Shown here piece after piece: positions 1-9,065 of a stretch of DNA of 64,000 nucleotides; positions within the stretch are counted from its first letter, which is position 1, and the number at the start of each line of letters is the position of its first letter. The DNA is taken from positions 1 through 64,000 of the forward strand of contig NZ_WTUZ01000020.1 of NCBI RefSeq assembly GCF_009882985.1, in the 5' to 3' direction. Source of the stretch: Paenibacillus silvestris (lineage in GTDB: Bacteria > Bacillota > Bacilli > Paenibacillales > NBRC-103111). A program made the position numbers and the translations under genes. Under the pieces are notes generated by a model that was given only the letters and a program-made list of their open reading frames with translations, made no database searches and was not told the DNA's origin.

Positions 1-57
1 ATGTATTAGGCACGCCGCCAGCGTTCGTCCTGAGCCAGGATCAAACTCTCCATTGTA
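1..57 (-). rRNA. 16S ribosomal RNA, 5' end only
   Basis: Read on the minus strand, the sequence contains the near-universal 16S start (GAGTTTGATCCTGGCTCAG), followed by GACGAACGCTGGCGGC and GTGCCTAATACAT. The gene runs off the left edge of the window. The exact mature 5' end, a few bases upstream of the GGAGAG, is estimated by analogy with Bacillus. Confidence 0.97.
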
Positions 58-203
58 GAAAAGCTTAATTGTACTCATTGACTTGCTAGCGAGATTATTC
101 ATCTCTTTATAGTCGATTACTCGACTGTGTTTACTCACTCGTTGTTCAGTTTTCAAAGATCAATTTCTCTCTCATTCCGTCCCACTCTCGCGGCCGGAAT
201 TAC

Positions 204-233
204 AATATAGCATATTCAACCAGTCAGATGCAA
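204..233 (-). promoter_or_regulatory. rrn promoter P2 (proximal)
   Basis: On the minus strand, a TTGCAT -35 (228-233) and TATATT -10 (204-209) are separated by 18 nt, upstream of the 16S gene. The leader between it and the 16S gene includes CTTTGAAAACTGAACAACG, a boxA-like stretch typical of Bacillus/Paenibacillus rRNA leaders. Confidence 0.7.
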
Positions 234-287
234 GCTTTATTTTTACATGATTCGATAAAATTTTCAGCTCGTTTTGGCCGGAAAAAC

Positions 288-316
288 AATATACCATGGT
301 GATCGTAATAATGCAA
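288..316 (-). promoter_or_regulatory. rrn promoter P1 (distal)
   Basis: On the minus strand, TTGCAT (311-316) and TATATT (288-293) are separated by exactly 17 nt. The hexamers are identical to those of P2 about 84 bp downstream, giving a tandem arrangement typical of rRNA operons. Confidence 0.7.
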
Positions 317-333
317 CTCTATTCTACACTTTT

Positions 334-618
334 TTAGGAATGGCCATGATTCAGCATATTTTCTACTAATTCCTGTTCGAAACGCTCTTTGAGAGCATCA
401 TTACTGGGTGCAATGGATAAACCAATTTCTTTAAACTCTCGGACCATATTCTGAATGCCTTCCAAGTTGCCGCTCTGCGCTAAATGATCTGTTTGTTCAA
501 TAACATGATAAGCGATGGCTTGGTACGCATCAGTGAAGCTCTGTTCCACATTGGCTGCAACTCTATAGTCAGCGTAATACCTTTTGAATGTCTCCATCAG
601 TGTTTCGTTCATAATCAT
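334..618 (-). CDS. Small conserved-looking protein of unknown function
   Basis: About 94 residues, acidic and helix-rich, with no signal peptide or membrane segment, so probably cytosolic. I do not recognise the family. The open frame extends upstream, but the start at 618 (MIMNETLMETF) is preferred because an AAAGGAG site lies just upstream; the ATG at 612 is the alternative. It sits between the SLH gene and the rrn promoters in the same direction, with its 3' end about 20 bp before the distal rrn promoter. Nothing in the sequence suggests a function. Confidence 0.65.
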   Translation of the reverse strand: MIMNETLMETFKRYYADYRVAANVEQSFTDAYQAIAYHVIEQTDHLAQSGNLEGIQNMVREFKEIGLSIAPSNDALKERFEQELVENMLNHGHS

Positions 619-670
619 GCCACTCCTTTCAAGATAAAGAATAGTTTCCCACAAGAAAAGAAGTTTATAC

Positions 671-720
671 GGCACAAAAGCACAACAGCTCCCCGCTGTT
701 AGAAGCAAGGAGCTGTCGTG
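671..720 (-). terminator. Terminator after the SLH-protein gene
   Basis: A 12-bp stem (681-692 with 709-720, one wobble pair) encloses a 16-nt loop. On the minus strand it is followed by CTTTTGTGCC, a weak T tail. It lies just downstream of the SLH gene stop and before the small gene. Confidence 0.55.
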
Positions 721-759
721 TATATTCAACCTTTTTATATCTCTCTAATAACTCTCTAT

Positions 760-1980
760 TTATTTCACATCAATAGTAGAAACAATTTGGTTTTGACCTT
801 TAAGTTCTACAAGACGGCCTTGTGTAAATGAACCAACGTTACCAGTCAAAGTGACATTAGCTGCAACGTTATAAACCGTAGTTTGGTTAACACCATTGAT
901 GTTTTGAGTAATGGAAATCGTAGTAATTCTACCTTGTGAATCAACGGTTGTTCCGTTTAATGTACCAATAACGGACAAGTTTTGGTTAGCTTGCGCCAAT
1001 TTAGTAACCTCGATGAAGACAACTTGATTATTGAAAGAACGAACTTTCACTTCATCGCCTACTTGAAGCGCAGAAGAAGCTACTTTCACACCATTACGCA
1101 AAATGAAAGCATCTGGGTGAAGAACATAGTTAGTTGTAACTCCTGCTTTCGTTACTGGAAGCACATTGTTATATACAACTGCGTTCACTGTTCCAGTAGA
1201 AGAGTTTTGGTCATCAGGCATTTGCTCGCCTGTACGATCCAATAGAGCTGCCAATTGTGCACGAGTCACGTTTTGACCTGGTCTGAATGTGTTATCTTCA
1301 AAGCCATCAACAAGACCTTTTTCGATTGCTACAGCAACATATCCAACGGATCCAGCAGGGATTTGTTTAGCATCTTTAAAAGTAAGTTGTGTGTTCATTT
1401 TCGCTTTAGCTTCGGACTCTAGTTTCAGAGCTTTCACTAGCAGCGTAGTTGCCCATAGGCGATCTGCTTCTTTAGAAGGTTCAACGGAGCTATCGTTTTC
1501 TGTGAATAGATCGTTTTCAAGTGCTACGGCCACGTATCCTACTGCCCATGCAGGGATTTTGTCCGCATCTTTGAAGTTTAGTTTGGTAGCCATTTCTGTG
1601 GCAGATTCGGCTTGCTCACGCAATCCCATCAATCTCACCGCTGCTGTAATCGCTTCAATACGGGAAACGGATTTATCTGGTTTGAACGTACCATCTTCGT
1701 ATCCTTCAAAAACTTGTTTGGATGCCAAGCTAGCTATGTAACGCATCGCCCATTGAGCGCCTTTGAGATCATCAAAGTTAATGCGAATTTGAATGTTGCC
1801 TTTTACTCCATTTTTACCAATATTATAAGAGCTGTTATAGCTATTGTTATTATTGTTGTTGTTTCCTTTACCACGATCATCATGGTCATTTCCTTTGGCA
1901 AACGCTGCAGAAGCGCCTCCCATTACCATTGTTAGTACAAGTCCTGTTGCTACAGCTTTCTTCATTAGGTTCTTTTTCAT
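760..1980 (-). CDS. S-layer-homology (SLH) domain surface protein
   Basis: A 406-residue exported protein. Residues 1-28 form a classical signal peptide ending AAFA. An Asn-rich linker (about 36-50) is followed by three SLH repeats (about 75-125, 140-190, 205-255). Each has the GYxDGTFxP or related block and a TRAQ-type motif (SRIEA, DRLWA, TRAQL); the middle copy is the most divergent. SLH triplets bind pyruvylated secondary cell-wall polymer, so this protein should be anchored to the wall. The last 140 residues are beta-rich and repeat 'VGDEVKV'-type strands, without a family I can name. The start is supported by GGGAGAGGG upstream. Confidence 0.9.
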   Translation of the reverse strand: MKKNLMKKAVATGLVLTMVMGGASAAFAKGNDHDDRGKGNNNNNNNSYNSSYNIGKNGVKGNIQIRINFDDLKGAQWAMRYIASLASKQVFEGYEDGTFKPDKSVSRIEAITAAVRLMGLREQAESATEMATKLNFKDADKIPAWAVGYVAVALENDLFTENDSSVEPSKEADRLWATTLLVKALKLESEAKAKMNTQLTFKDAKQIPAGSVGYVAVAIEKGLVDGFEDNTFRPGQNVTRAQLAALLDRTGEQMPDDQNSSTGTVNAVVYNNVLPVTKAGVTTNYVLHPDAFILRNGVKVASSALQVGDEVKVRSFNNQVVFIEVTKLAQANQNLSVIGTLNGTTVDSQGRITTISITQNINGVNQTTVYNVAANVTLTGNVGSFTQGRLVELKGQNQIVSTIDVK

Positions 1981-2029
1981 TTCAAGTTCCCTCTCCCTTA
2001 TTCATATGATTGGTATAAATAATGTGGAG

Positions 2030-2041
2030 CCTTCGCGAAGG
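2030..2041. promoter_or_regulatory. Perfect dyad CCTTCGCGAAGG in the divergent promoter region
   Basis: A 12-bp perfect palindrome lies in the 216-bp region between the divergent SLH and FAD-oxidoreductase genes. It could be an operator or a small hairpin. No matching regulator was identified. Nothing else clear is visible in this gap. Confidence 0.3.
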
Positions 2042-2196
2042 GTTCCTGGTTATGATACAAGGATTCGCCCTTGAGGAAATGTTTTGGGGGGTGGAGCTGT
2101 AAAACTTTAAAACTAGCACATTGTCGAGTCTATTAAATCCCCCCTGAAACTGCTAAACTAAACGATATAAAACACTACCGCTAAAGGAGTGCACGC

Positions 2197-3840
2197 ATGC
2201 GTTTACGTAATCCCAGAGTTCAACTCGTTATTGCTCTAGCCGTTGTTCTAATTGCATTGTCAGTCTATTCCTATAGCAAAATCGGGCTTAAACAAGCAAG
2301 TGTTGAACCAGCTGTTGTAACAGCGCCAACTAACACGCATCAAGATCCTCCCCCTGTTAGTGAAGCACCTGCGACGCCGGCAGCAGAAATTAAAAATACG
2401 TTACCATCAGAGCAGTATGACGTTGTTGTGATTGGCAGCGAGCTGGAAGGTCTTTACCTAGCAAGGGCAGCAGCAGACGAGGGTTTGAAGGTTAAAGTAT
2501 TGGATCCTCATAAAGCTTTTGGGGGCCAAATCCTTCAGAGTCAAATGTTGTTTTTGGATGAAACACGCGACGATCAAGGTCATTTATTAGTGCAGGGCCG
2601 GGCTAAAGAATTATTCGACGGCTTCCGAAATGCTAAAATCCGTAAGCTTTCCGAGTTTTCAACCTATATGGATAAACTGGCTAAAGATATCCCTATCGAA
2701 TCCGGCGTTGTTTTAAGTGAAATTGAGCAAATCAACACGCCAGACAGCATGCACAAAGTTGCTTCTATCGTTTACACGACGGACAAGAATGAAAAAAAGA
2801 AGATCACCGCCAGCTACTGGGTCGAAAATAGTGATTACGCCGCACTCATCTCACGGCTAGATGCCAAGAGATTGCCAGGACTTGAGAAGTTTTACGGGCA
2901 AAAGGATATCGAATACATGAGCGCCGGTATGATGATGAAGTTCAAGCATGTCGATTGGAAGAAGTTCAGTACAACTTTCAACGCACTAAAACCTGAAGAG
3001 AAATCTAAACAATTTGGCGGCGGTTCAGTCAACGACAGCTATGCAATCGGGCTAAGCGGTATGACAAAAGCCTATCATCCTTCCAATGACCGCGTATTTC
3101 TAAGAGGTTTGAATGCTGTAAATCAAAGAGACGGGGAAGTTTTGATCAACGCCCTTCTTGTGTATACCGTTGACCCATCCAAACCGGAATCCATCCAAGA
3201 GGCTGTTACGCTGGGCAACAAAGAGACGGCATCCATCCTGGGACATTTCCGCAAAACCTTACCGGGCTGGGAGCATGCTGAACTTGGGGAATTACCAACC
3301 TACCCTTATGTAAGGGAATATAATCACTACGAGATGGATTATGTCTTAAAACCTTCTGACCTGCTTTCTGGCACCATGTTCTGGGATAATGTCAGCATCG
3401 GCGGCTATCCACTAGATCTACAGGGCACTAGCGCCAACAAGTGGGGCATTGAGATGGGACGTCCAGATAAATACGGCATGCCGCTGCGCAGCTTTTTATT
3501 GAAAAATTACGACAATGTCATTGCCGCTGGGAAAAATGTTGGCTCCTCAGCAATTGCATACGGCAGCACAAGAATTCAACCAAATACAAGTCTGGCTGCA
3601 GAATCCATCGGAATTATTTTGGGTCAATTGCATGGCAAACAAAAGTTAAGAGAGATCATGCCCGAAGAAATGACCAAGTTGCAGCAGTACATAGCTGCTC
3701 ACTATCAAATCAAGCTAACTGGGATAACGGGCACCAACAAAATCAGCGGTTGGAACGAAGATGAGATTAGAAAGCTTGATACAGGGGAAATTACTTATCC
3801 TAGCTACGTGAAAACACGCAAAAAAACAGCTGTGAAATAA
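2197..3840 (+). CDS. Membrane-anchored FAD-dependent oxidoreductase
   Basis: A 547-residue protein. An N-terminal hydrophobic segment (about 8-26) is followed by a Pro/Ala/Thr-rich linker, so the enzyme is probably tethered outside the membrane or secreted. A Rossmann dinucleotide-binding start follows at about residue 75 (DVVVIGSELEGLYLARAA, then VLDPHKAFGGQ); its glycine motif is GSELEG rather than the usual GxGxxG. The layout and the C-terminal block (NVGSSAIAYGSTRIQP) resemble the FAD_oxidored family, whose substrates are mostly unknown. AAGGAGTG precedes the ATG. It is a single gene with its own terminator. Confidence 0.8.
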   Translation: MRLRNPRVQLVIALAVVLIALSVYSYSKIGLKQASVEPAVVTAPTNTHQDPPPVSEAPATPAAEIKNTLPSEQYDVVVIGSELEGLYLARAAADEGLKVKVLDPHKAFGGQILQSQMLFLDETRDDQGHLLVQGRAKELFDGFRNAKIRKLSEFSTYMDKLAKDIPIESGVVLSEIEQINTPDSMHKVASIVYTTDKNEKKKITASYWVENSDYAALISRLDAKRLPGLEKFYGQKDIEYMSAGMMMKFKHVDWKKFSTTFNALKPEEKSKQFGGGSVNDSYAIGLSGMTKAYHPSNDRVFLRGLNAVNQRDGEVLINALLVYTVDPSKPESIQEAVTLGNKETASILGHFRKTLPGWEHAELGELPTYPYVREYNHYEMDYVLKPSDLLSGTMFWDNVSIGGYPLDLQGTSANKWGIEMGRPDKYGMPLRSFLLKNYDNVIAAGKNVGSSAIAYGSTRIQPNTSLAAESIGIILGQLHGKQKLREIMPEEMTKLQQYIAAHYQIKLTGITGTNKISGWNEDEIRKLDTGEITYPSYVKTRKKTAVK

Positions 3841-3843
3841 CCA

Positions 3844-3886
3844 AACCCGTGCATTCGTTCTTCGAGCGACTGTACGGGTTTTTTTT
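3844..3886 (+). terminator. Rho-independent terminator
   Basis: AACCCGTGCA pairs with TGTACGGGTT (one wobble) and is followed by a run of eight T, directly after the oxidoreductase stop codon. Confidence 0.9.
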
Positions 3887-3994
3887 ACGAAAATTTAATC
3901 TAAAAAGTAGTTGAAAAAACGAATCTGCCGCCATATAATAAGCAATATACTTAAGTTCACTTACAAACACTTATACGAGAGGAGTGAAAAAGCT

Positions 3995-4771
3995 TTGTTT
4001 CAAGAAGAAAGACTTATCTCCATCATCGAATACTTAAAATCAAATAAGCGCATTACGGTTGATTTAATCTGTGAGCTGTATGATGTTTCACGAGATACCG
4101 CTAGGCGTGACATGGTAAAGCTTGAAGAACAAGGCCGTATTGTGCGAACACGCGGCGGCGCCATCCTTCCCACACTGTACAAGGAAGTCGGCAATTATGA
4201 ACAACGGCTCCAAGCAGAATCATCCTCCAAGCTAACCATTGGCAAAACAGCTGCCGGGCTCATTCAGGACGGCGACTATATCATGATGGATGCCTCCACA
4301 ACAGTTCTACACGCTGCAACCGCCCTATCCTCCAAACATAATGTTGTGGTTACAAGCTCTATAGAAATTGCTGCTATTTTAACCCGTAAAGACGAAACAA
4401 CGATCCATATTCTTGGCGGCGTGTTGGATAGTAAACACCATAGCGTATACGGCGCGAAAGCCATCGAGATGTTAAATGATTACCACGTCGATAAGCTCCT
4501 GATCGGGACCTGCGGAATTACAGAGGAAGGGCTGTCAGCCCCTAATGAAGAGGACAGTTATTTAGTTCGAGCGATGATCCAGCATGCTGACCAAGTCATC
4601 GTTTTGGCGGATCACTCTAAGTTCGGCAAGCGGCTATTCCATCGTGTGGTCGGTTTTGAAAGCATCGATATCCTCGTCACTGACCAAGCTTTAAGCCCGG
4701 AAATGAAGGAGAAATTACTGGCAAGTGAAGTTGAAATCGTATTGGCAGAAGGAGATGACTTAGATGATTAA
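3995..4771 (+). CDS. DeoR-family transcriptional regulator
   Basis: About 258 residues. The N-terminal HTH (residues about 5-55, including YDVSRDTARRDMVKLEEQG and the RTRGGA wing) is diagnostic of DeoR repressors, and the sugar-phosphate sensor domain fills the rest (GTCGITEEGLSA, DHSKFG). The TTG at 3995 is chosen because GAGAGGAG sits 10 nt upstream and the length then matches the family; the frame upstream is open but not DeoR-like. It overlaps the next gene by 8 nt and probably controls this three-gene operon in response to a phosphorylated sugar, by family analogy. Confidence 0.88.
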   Translation: MFQEERLISIIEYLKSNKRITVDLICELYDVSRDTARRDMVKLEEQGRIVRTRGGAILPTLYKEVGNYEQRLQAESSSKLTIGKTAAGLIQDGDYIMMDASTTVLHAATALSSKHNVVVTSSIEIAAILTRKDETTIHILGGVLDSKHHSVYGAKAIEMLNDYHVDKLLIGTCGITEEGLSAPNEEDSYLVRAMIQHADQVIVLADHSKFGKRLFHRVVGFESIDILVTDQALSPEMKEKLLASEVEIVLAEGDDLDD

Positions 4772-5588
4772 GCTTATCGTAAGTGATTTGGATGGCACTT
4801 TGCTCGATCACAGCAAGAAAGTTAGCCCACGAGAACAGGCTGCTTTGAAAAAGGTAAAAGAAGCCGACATTCTGCTCTGCCTTGCATCAGGAAGAATGAA
4901 TGTGGAGATGCAACAAGTTCTAGAGGAAATCGGTCATCGAGCATACTCCGTATCGCAAAACGGCGCATTCATCCATTTGGAGGATGGCTCCTTCCTAAAA
5001 TCCCAGCTTTTTGAACCTGAATTAGCTTATCAAGCGTATCAATTGCTGCAAGATTTTGACGTCGTAAAGATTGTTTGTTCAGGTGAAGCCAATTACATTA
5101 CACATTTGACCCCCGCTTCTGACGATGTTCAGTCCCGGACATTCCGTCCTTTTATTCTCAAAGAGGACATTCAGCAGTCGTTGAAAGCGGATCTTCCTAT
5201 TTGTAAAATTTCTACATTCGGGGATATTCATATTCTGCTTACACTTAAGGCATTAATGGAGGAAAAACTGGGCGATCAAGTCGAACTGTTCATCTCCGAC
5301 AAAGATTGCTTGGACATTATGCCGCGGCAAGTTTCTAAAGGCAACTCACTTCTTGCCCTCATAGCGCAATTGGGTCTAAAACCTGAGGAAATTGCCTGTA
5401 TCGGTGACTCCTTCAATGATGTATCCATGTTCGGAATCACGCCGCATAGTTATGCAATGAAAGGCGCTCATCCAGAGGTCAAACAACAAGCAAACTATCA
5501 TGTTGAGTCTGTTGCTGAAGCCGTTGAGCATGTATTTGCGTATAACGAAAAATATATGAGCGAACAAAAAGGAAGCACCATTCTATGA
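4764..5588 (+). CDS. Cof-type HAD-superfamily phosphatase
   Basis: A 274-residue cytosolic phosphatase. Motif I is SDLDGTLL (catalytic Asp8 and Asp10), motif II/III lies around LASGRM and SKGNSL, and motif IV is GDSFNDVSMF near residue 215. The C2B cap layout fits the Cof/YbiV group, which dephosphorylates sugar phosphates and related metabolites. Translational coupling on both sides (8-nt overlap with deoR, 4-nt with the transporter) suggests it hydrolyses the phosphorylated form of what the transporter carries, or prevents sugar-phosphate stress. The substrate cannot be read from sequence. Confidence 0.9.
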   Translation: MIKLIVSDLDGTLLDHSKKVSPREQAALKKVKEADILLCLASGRMNVEMQQVLEEIGHRAYSVSQNGAFIHLEDGSFLKSQLFEPELAYQAYQLLQDFDVVKIVCSGEANYITHLTPASDDVQSRTFRPFILKEDIQQSLKADLPICKISTFGDIHILLTLKALMEEKLGDQVELFISDKDCLDIMPRQVSKGNSLLALIAQLGLKPEEIACIGDSFNDVSMFGITPHSYAMKGAHPEVKQQANYHVESVAEAVEHVFAYNEKYMSEQKGSTIL

Positions 5589-6757
5589 GAAGATTGTTGA
5601 TTATGGGGTGCCTGTCCTATTTATTAACAGGCTGCACCCATGTTATTTTTGGGGCTGTATTACCCGAATTACTTGCCCATTATGGACGCAGCTACAGTGA
5701 TGGCGGAATGCTGGTGTTCCTTGAATTCGGCGGATTCTTACTTGGCGTGCTCAGCATGCCCGCGTTCAGTCGCCGCTTTAGCCGGCGAAGCACCATCACC
5801 ATGGCTTTCGGATTGCTTTTCTTGGCCATGATTACAATTGTCATGCTGCCTCCTTGGATTCTAGCCGTCAGCCTCACATTCATAGCCGGTATGGCTTTCG
5901 GACTCGTAGAAGCGAGCATTTCAACCTTCGTGTTAATGGCTGCCAAAGATAAACAAGCCTCAGCCTTCAGCACACTTGAAGTTTTCTTCGGACTTGGCGC
6001 ATTGTTTATGCCGATTATTTCCAGTATTCTGATCGTCAATGGGTTATGGAAATATGGATTTATGCTGCTCGGATTAAGCGCCCTTGTAACTGGCCTCATC
6101 TGGTCGAAGCTTTCCTTAGGTGAGCATGACGAATTGTTAGCCCATAAAGCCGACAGAACGCAGCAGGAGATTAAGCCTCCAGCTCTGACAAGGAGTTCCT
6201 TAACCTTCCTTATCCTGTTCATGCTTGTTTTCTTCCTCTATGTAGGGATGGAAAATACAATCGTTAATTTCCTGCCTTCAATTTTTATCGATCAAATGCA
6301 TACCACTAGCTCTGTATCCACTTTGGCGGTAACAGCGTATTGGATCGCCATGGTGGCAGGACGTCTATTTGCCGGCGTGCTTGCTGAAAAAATGACTTAT
6401 TTCCGCTATTTGGCCGTCGCTTTTGGCGGCAGTTTGATAACCGTCTTTTTGTGGTTGTTCAGCACCCAGTTATGGAGCAGCTTCGCAATTGTTCTGCTGC
6501 TTGGCCTCTTCATGTCAGGGATGTTCGCTGTCGCTCTTATTTATGCCAATCAATTACTCCCAGGTCGCACGGAGCAAACAACAAGCACGCTTATCGCAGC
6601 GGGTGGTTTGGGTGGATCCGTCTTACCGCTCGGTGTAGGTTGGGGGATGGATAAGTTTCAAGTTGGCTTTTCGATTTGGTTTGTGCTCGCTGGCATGTGT
6701 GTGGTTTTCGGAGTTGTACTCTATTCCCGCAGGTGGAAGCTTCAGGCATCGACTTAA
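5585..6757 (+). CDS. MFS transporter, 12-TM
   Basis: A 390-residue integral membrane protein with twelve predicted hydrophobic segments, a charged loop in the middle (about 180-200), and an RRFSRRSTI-type motif between TM2 and TM3. The fold resembles FucP/YfkF-like sugar or drug MFS carriers, but the substrate is not evident. The ATG overlaps the phosphatase stop (ATGA). As the last gene of the deoR-HAD-MFS operon it may import, or export, the compound sensed by the DeoR regulator. Confidence 0.85.
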   Translation: MRRLLIMGCLSYLLTGCTHVIFGAVLPELLAHYGRSYSDGGMLVFLEFGGFLLGVLSMPAFSRRFSRRSTITMAFGLLFLAMITIVMLPPWILAVSLTFIAGMAFGLVEASISTFVLMAAKDKQASAFSTLEVFFGLGALFMPIISSILIVNGLWKYGFMLLGLSALVTGLIWSKLSLGEHDELLAHKADRTQQEIKPPALTRSSLTFLILFMLVFFLYVGMENTIVNFLPSIFIDQMHTTSSVSTLAVTAYWIAMVAGRLFAGVLAEKMTYFRYLAVAFGGSLITVFLWLFSTQLWSSFAIVLLLGLFMSGMFAVALIYANQLLPGRTEQTTSTLIAAGGLGGSVLPLGVGWGMDKFQVGFSIWFVLAGMCVVFGVVLYSRRWKLQAST

Positions 6758-6799
6758 AAAGGGAAACTTGATTCTATCCTCACTGAGTGGATTGCTTAT

Positions 6800-6876
6800 A
6801 TGGGACGCCGATTTCTCCTGCTATTTTCCTTTAATTATGCCGATTTTGCCCAACTAACTGGAATTTCAGTGGCGCC
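6800..6876. repeat. Partial family-B palindromic boxes
   Basis: Two degenerate copies of the box found at 37.3 and 42.7 kb lie here in inverted orientation: ATTTCTCCTGCTATTTT (from 6811) and AACTGGAATTTCAGTGG (from about 6856), with centres roughly 52 nt apart. They lie in the convergent gap between the MFS gene and the next minus-strand gene. The outer two boxes of the full four-box element are not recognisable. Confidence 0.4.
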
Positions 6877-6951
6877 TTAGTAAATCATCCTCGCAGAATC
6901 GGGTAACTGTGCTGAAAGTTGGCTGTACAGTGAATCGTACAACGAGATACA

Positions 6952-6995
6952 AAAATGAGCCTCTAGAATCACTTCTAGGGCTCATTTCCTTTTTA
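6952..6995. terminator. Bidirectional terminator
   Basis: AAATGAGCCTCTAGAA pairs with TTCTAGGGCTCATTT (one bulge), with T-rich sequence on both sides. It serves the MFS gene on plus and the DUF gene on minus. Confidence 0.8.
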
Positions 6996-7027
6996 GAGAG
7001 ATATTAAAACACTCCAATATTCTACTA

Positions 7028-7573
7028 TTATCGCAGTGCCTTCAACTGAATGAGGACGGCTTTCTCTTCGAACCGTACATCCTTCACGCCTACAAGAAGC
7101 GGTAAGTGATCCTCAATCGAGAGCTCGATCGGAGCCAACTGAAGCCATTCTTTTGGGACTTGTATGCCTCTGACCCTCGTATTTTGATGCTGAATGACCA
7201 CATTCGGCGGATCCCATGCTAGGCTAAAAAACAGCTGGGCACCGACTGGCACCTTGTCCTGCCACCTAATATTGACATCAGCCACGAGGTTACTTCCCTG
7301 TAATGTAAGCTTTGCCCCTTCGATTCGAACACCGTTAGGCAGATTTGGATGAGCGGATAGCTGCTTTTTCACAAGATTATTCAAATCTTGCTCTGTAATC
7401 TGAACCTCAAGCTTCCGTGTCTTAACAATGTCCGCGATTTTACTGGCAATTGAAATTTCTTGATAATTCAGGTCTAGAACCTCGGTAGGTTGGATGTGCC
7501 GGATGAACATCACCATGGCGGCCGCAAGGATAACGATAAGCACGATGAGAGAAATAAAACTTTTTTTCAGCAC
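7028..7573 (-). CDS. Membrane-anchored protein, DUF2140/YpmS-like
   Basis: 181 residues: one N-terminal membrane helix (about 6-24), then a beta-rich extracytoplasmic domain with alternating hydrophobic strands. This layout resembles Bacillus YpmS (DUF2140), but I rest this on architecture, not on clear motif identity. The start is GTG at 7573, with GAGGTG 7 nt upstream. It lies 61 bp downstream of the helicase in the same direction and may be co-transcribed with it. Function unknown. Confidence 0.6.
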   Translation of the reverse strand: MLKKSFISLIVLIVILAAAMVMFIRHIQPTEVLDLNYQEISIASKIADIVKTRKLEVQITEQDLNNLVKKQLSAHPNLPNGVRIEGAKLTLQGSNLVADVNIRWQDKVPVGAQLFFSLAWDPPNVVIQHQNTRVRGIQVPKEWLQLAPIELSIEDHLPLLVGVKDVRFEEKAVLIQLKALR

Positions 7574-7634
7574 GTCTCAACACCTCGCAGAAGATAGATT
7601 CAGCAAGCCGTACAGTTGCAGCTGCAAATTACGG

Positions 7635-9065
7635 CTACTCTTTGTTCTGCTGCTTTTCTTTCAGCCAGCGAGGAGCGCCCTTGCTCTTGCGATCTCGCTC
7701 GCGTTGGGCTTTACTCACGGCCTTGCCCCCGGCGGCCGTGTGCTTCGGCGCTGCCGGCTTCGCCGGGCCAGCGCTGGATTCGCGCGCGTCCGTCGCCGGC
7801 GCGCTAGTGCGAACCGCGCCCGCAGGCGCGGCAGCATAGTGCGAGCCGGCGGAGCCGCTGCGCACAGGTGCTGCGTCCCGCGGGCGAGCAGCTTCACGGC
7901 GGCTGCGCATGGTAGCCGCACTGCGATCTTGGGCCGGATCGACGAGTCGGCCCTCGTACATCGCCTTCGGCTCGATCGTGATACCGAGCTGCTTCTCGAA
8001 TTTTTCGAGAATGAACTGCTCCTTCGGTGTCACGATAGAAATGGTCGTGCCCTCGCGGCCCATCCGACCTGTCCTACCTACGCGGTGGAGATAGTACTCC
8101 GCGTTAGTGGCAGGATCCAAGTGGAACACATGCGTTACGCCTTCGATATCAAGCCCTCTCGCTGCCACATCGGTTGCGAGCAGCAGTTGGAATTTCCCTT
8201 CCCGGAAACTCCCCATGACTTTAGCCCTATCTTGTTTACTAGCTTCTCCGTACAAAGCCTCAATGGATAATCCCACATACTGCAGCTTAGCTACGACTTG
8301 AGCGATATCATCTGTGACATTGATAAATACAATTGCAGACTTCGGTTTAATTAAACGCACCAGTCTCCGAAGCGTATCCACCTTTTCGCGCTCTTGGCAA
8401 AGTACATACATGTGCTCCAGCGTTTCTGCCGTGCGCTGGCTCGCGTTGATTTTGATAATGACAGGCTCCTTCAACCATCTACCAGCCGCTTGTTCCGTGC
8501 TTTGTGGAATTGTCGCAGATACGAACACCTTCTGACTGGACTTCAGCATTCCTTTTAGAACAGACTCCACATCTTGCATAGAACCAAGTTCGAAGACTTG
8601 ATCCACTTCATCAATGACTCCGACTTTCACATGATGCAAAGTCAGTTTCTTAATTTTCATAAGCTCAAGCAAGCGCCCTGGGGTTCCTACAACAATATGA
8701 GGGTGCAGTCGAAGCTTCTCGACTTGTCTGACCACAGCCGCTCCGCCAATCAAAGACTGCGAACGGATAGGGCCGTCAGCCGTTAATTTTTCAATTTCCT
8801 GCATAATTTGCATACCCAGTTCCCTGGTTGGAACAACAACTAGAACCTGCAGCTGTTTCTGCGTTGGATCAATTTGTTCTAGTGCCGGCAGCAAATACGC
8901 TAACGTTTTGCCCGTACCTGTCTGCGACTGAATAATGGCATCACTGCCTTGTTTCAAGACGGGAATGGCTTCGGCCTGAATCGGCGTTGGCTCACCAATA
9001 CCTAATTCTTTCAATTTATCTAAATATGTTTGTGCGATTTGCAGCTGTTCAAAGCTTGTACTCAA
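7635..9065 (-). CDS. DEAD-box-family ATP-dependent RNA helicase
   Basis: 476 residues with all helicase motifs: Q motif (GEPTPIQ, 24-30), I (QTGTGKT, 48-54), Ia (PTREL, 79-83), Ib (TPGR, 128-131), II, III (SAT, 183-185), V (ATDVAARGLDI) and VI (HRVGRTGR, 327-334). Motif II reads DEVD (152-155) rather than DEAD. The core ends near 375; the last 100 residues are a low-complexity, Ala/Arg/Pro-rich basic tail, probably RNA-binding. The DNA for the tail (about 7700-7930) is much more GC-rich than the core. It likely remodels RNA in ribosome assembly or cold adaptation, as related Bacillus helicases do. Confidence 0.93.
   Translation of the reverse strand: MSTSFEQLQIAQTYLDKLKELGIGEPTPIQAEAIPVLKQGSDAIIQSQTGTGKTLAYLLPALEQIDPTQKQLQVLVVVPTRELGMQIMQEIEKLTADGPIRSQSLIGGAAVVRQVEKLRLHPHIVVGTPGRLLELMKIKKLTLHHVKVGVIDEVDQVFELGSMQDVESVLKGMLKSSQKVFVSATIPQSTEQAAGRWLKEPVIIKINASQRTAETLEHMYVLCQEREKVDTLRRLVRLIKPKSAIVFINVTDDIAQVVAKLQYVGLSIEALYGEASKQDRAKVMGSFREGKFQLLLATDVAARGLDIEGVTHVFHLDPATNAEYYLHRVGRTGRMGREGTTISIVTPKEQFILEKFEKQLGITIEPKAMYEGRLVDPAQDRSAATMRSRREAARPRDAAPVRSGSAGSHYAAAPAGAVRTSAPATDARESSAGPAKPAAPKHTAAGGKAVSKAQRERDRKSKGAPRWLKEKQQNKE

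Noticed and set aside
7494-8270. Plus-strand open frame opposite the helicase tail
   Set aside because: It arises from the GC-rich low-complexity tail; residues are Arg/Ala-rich and no start site is convincing.
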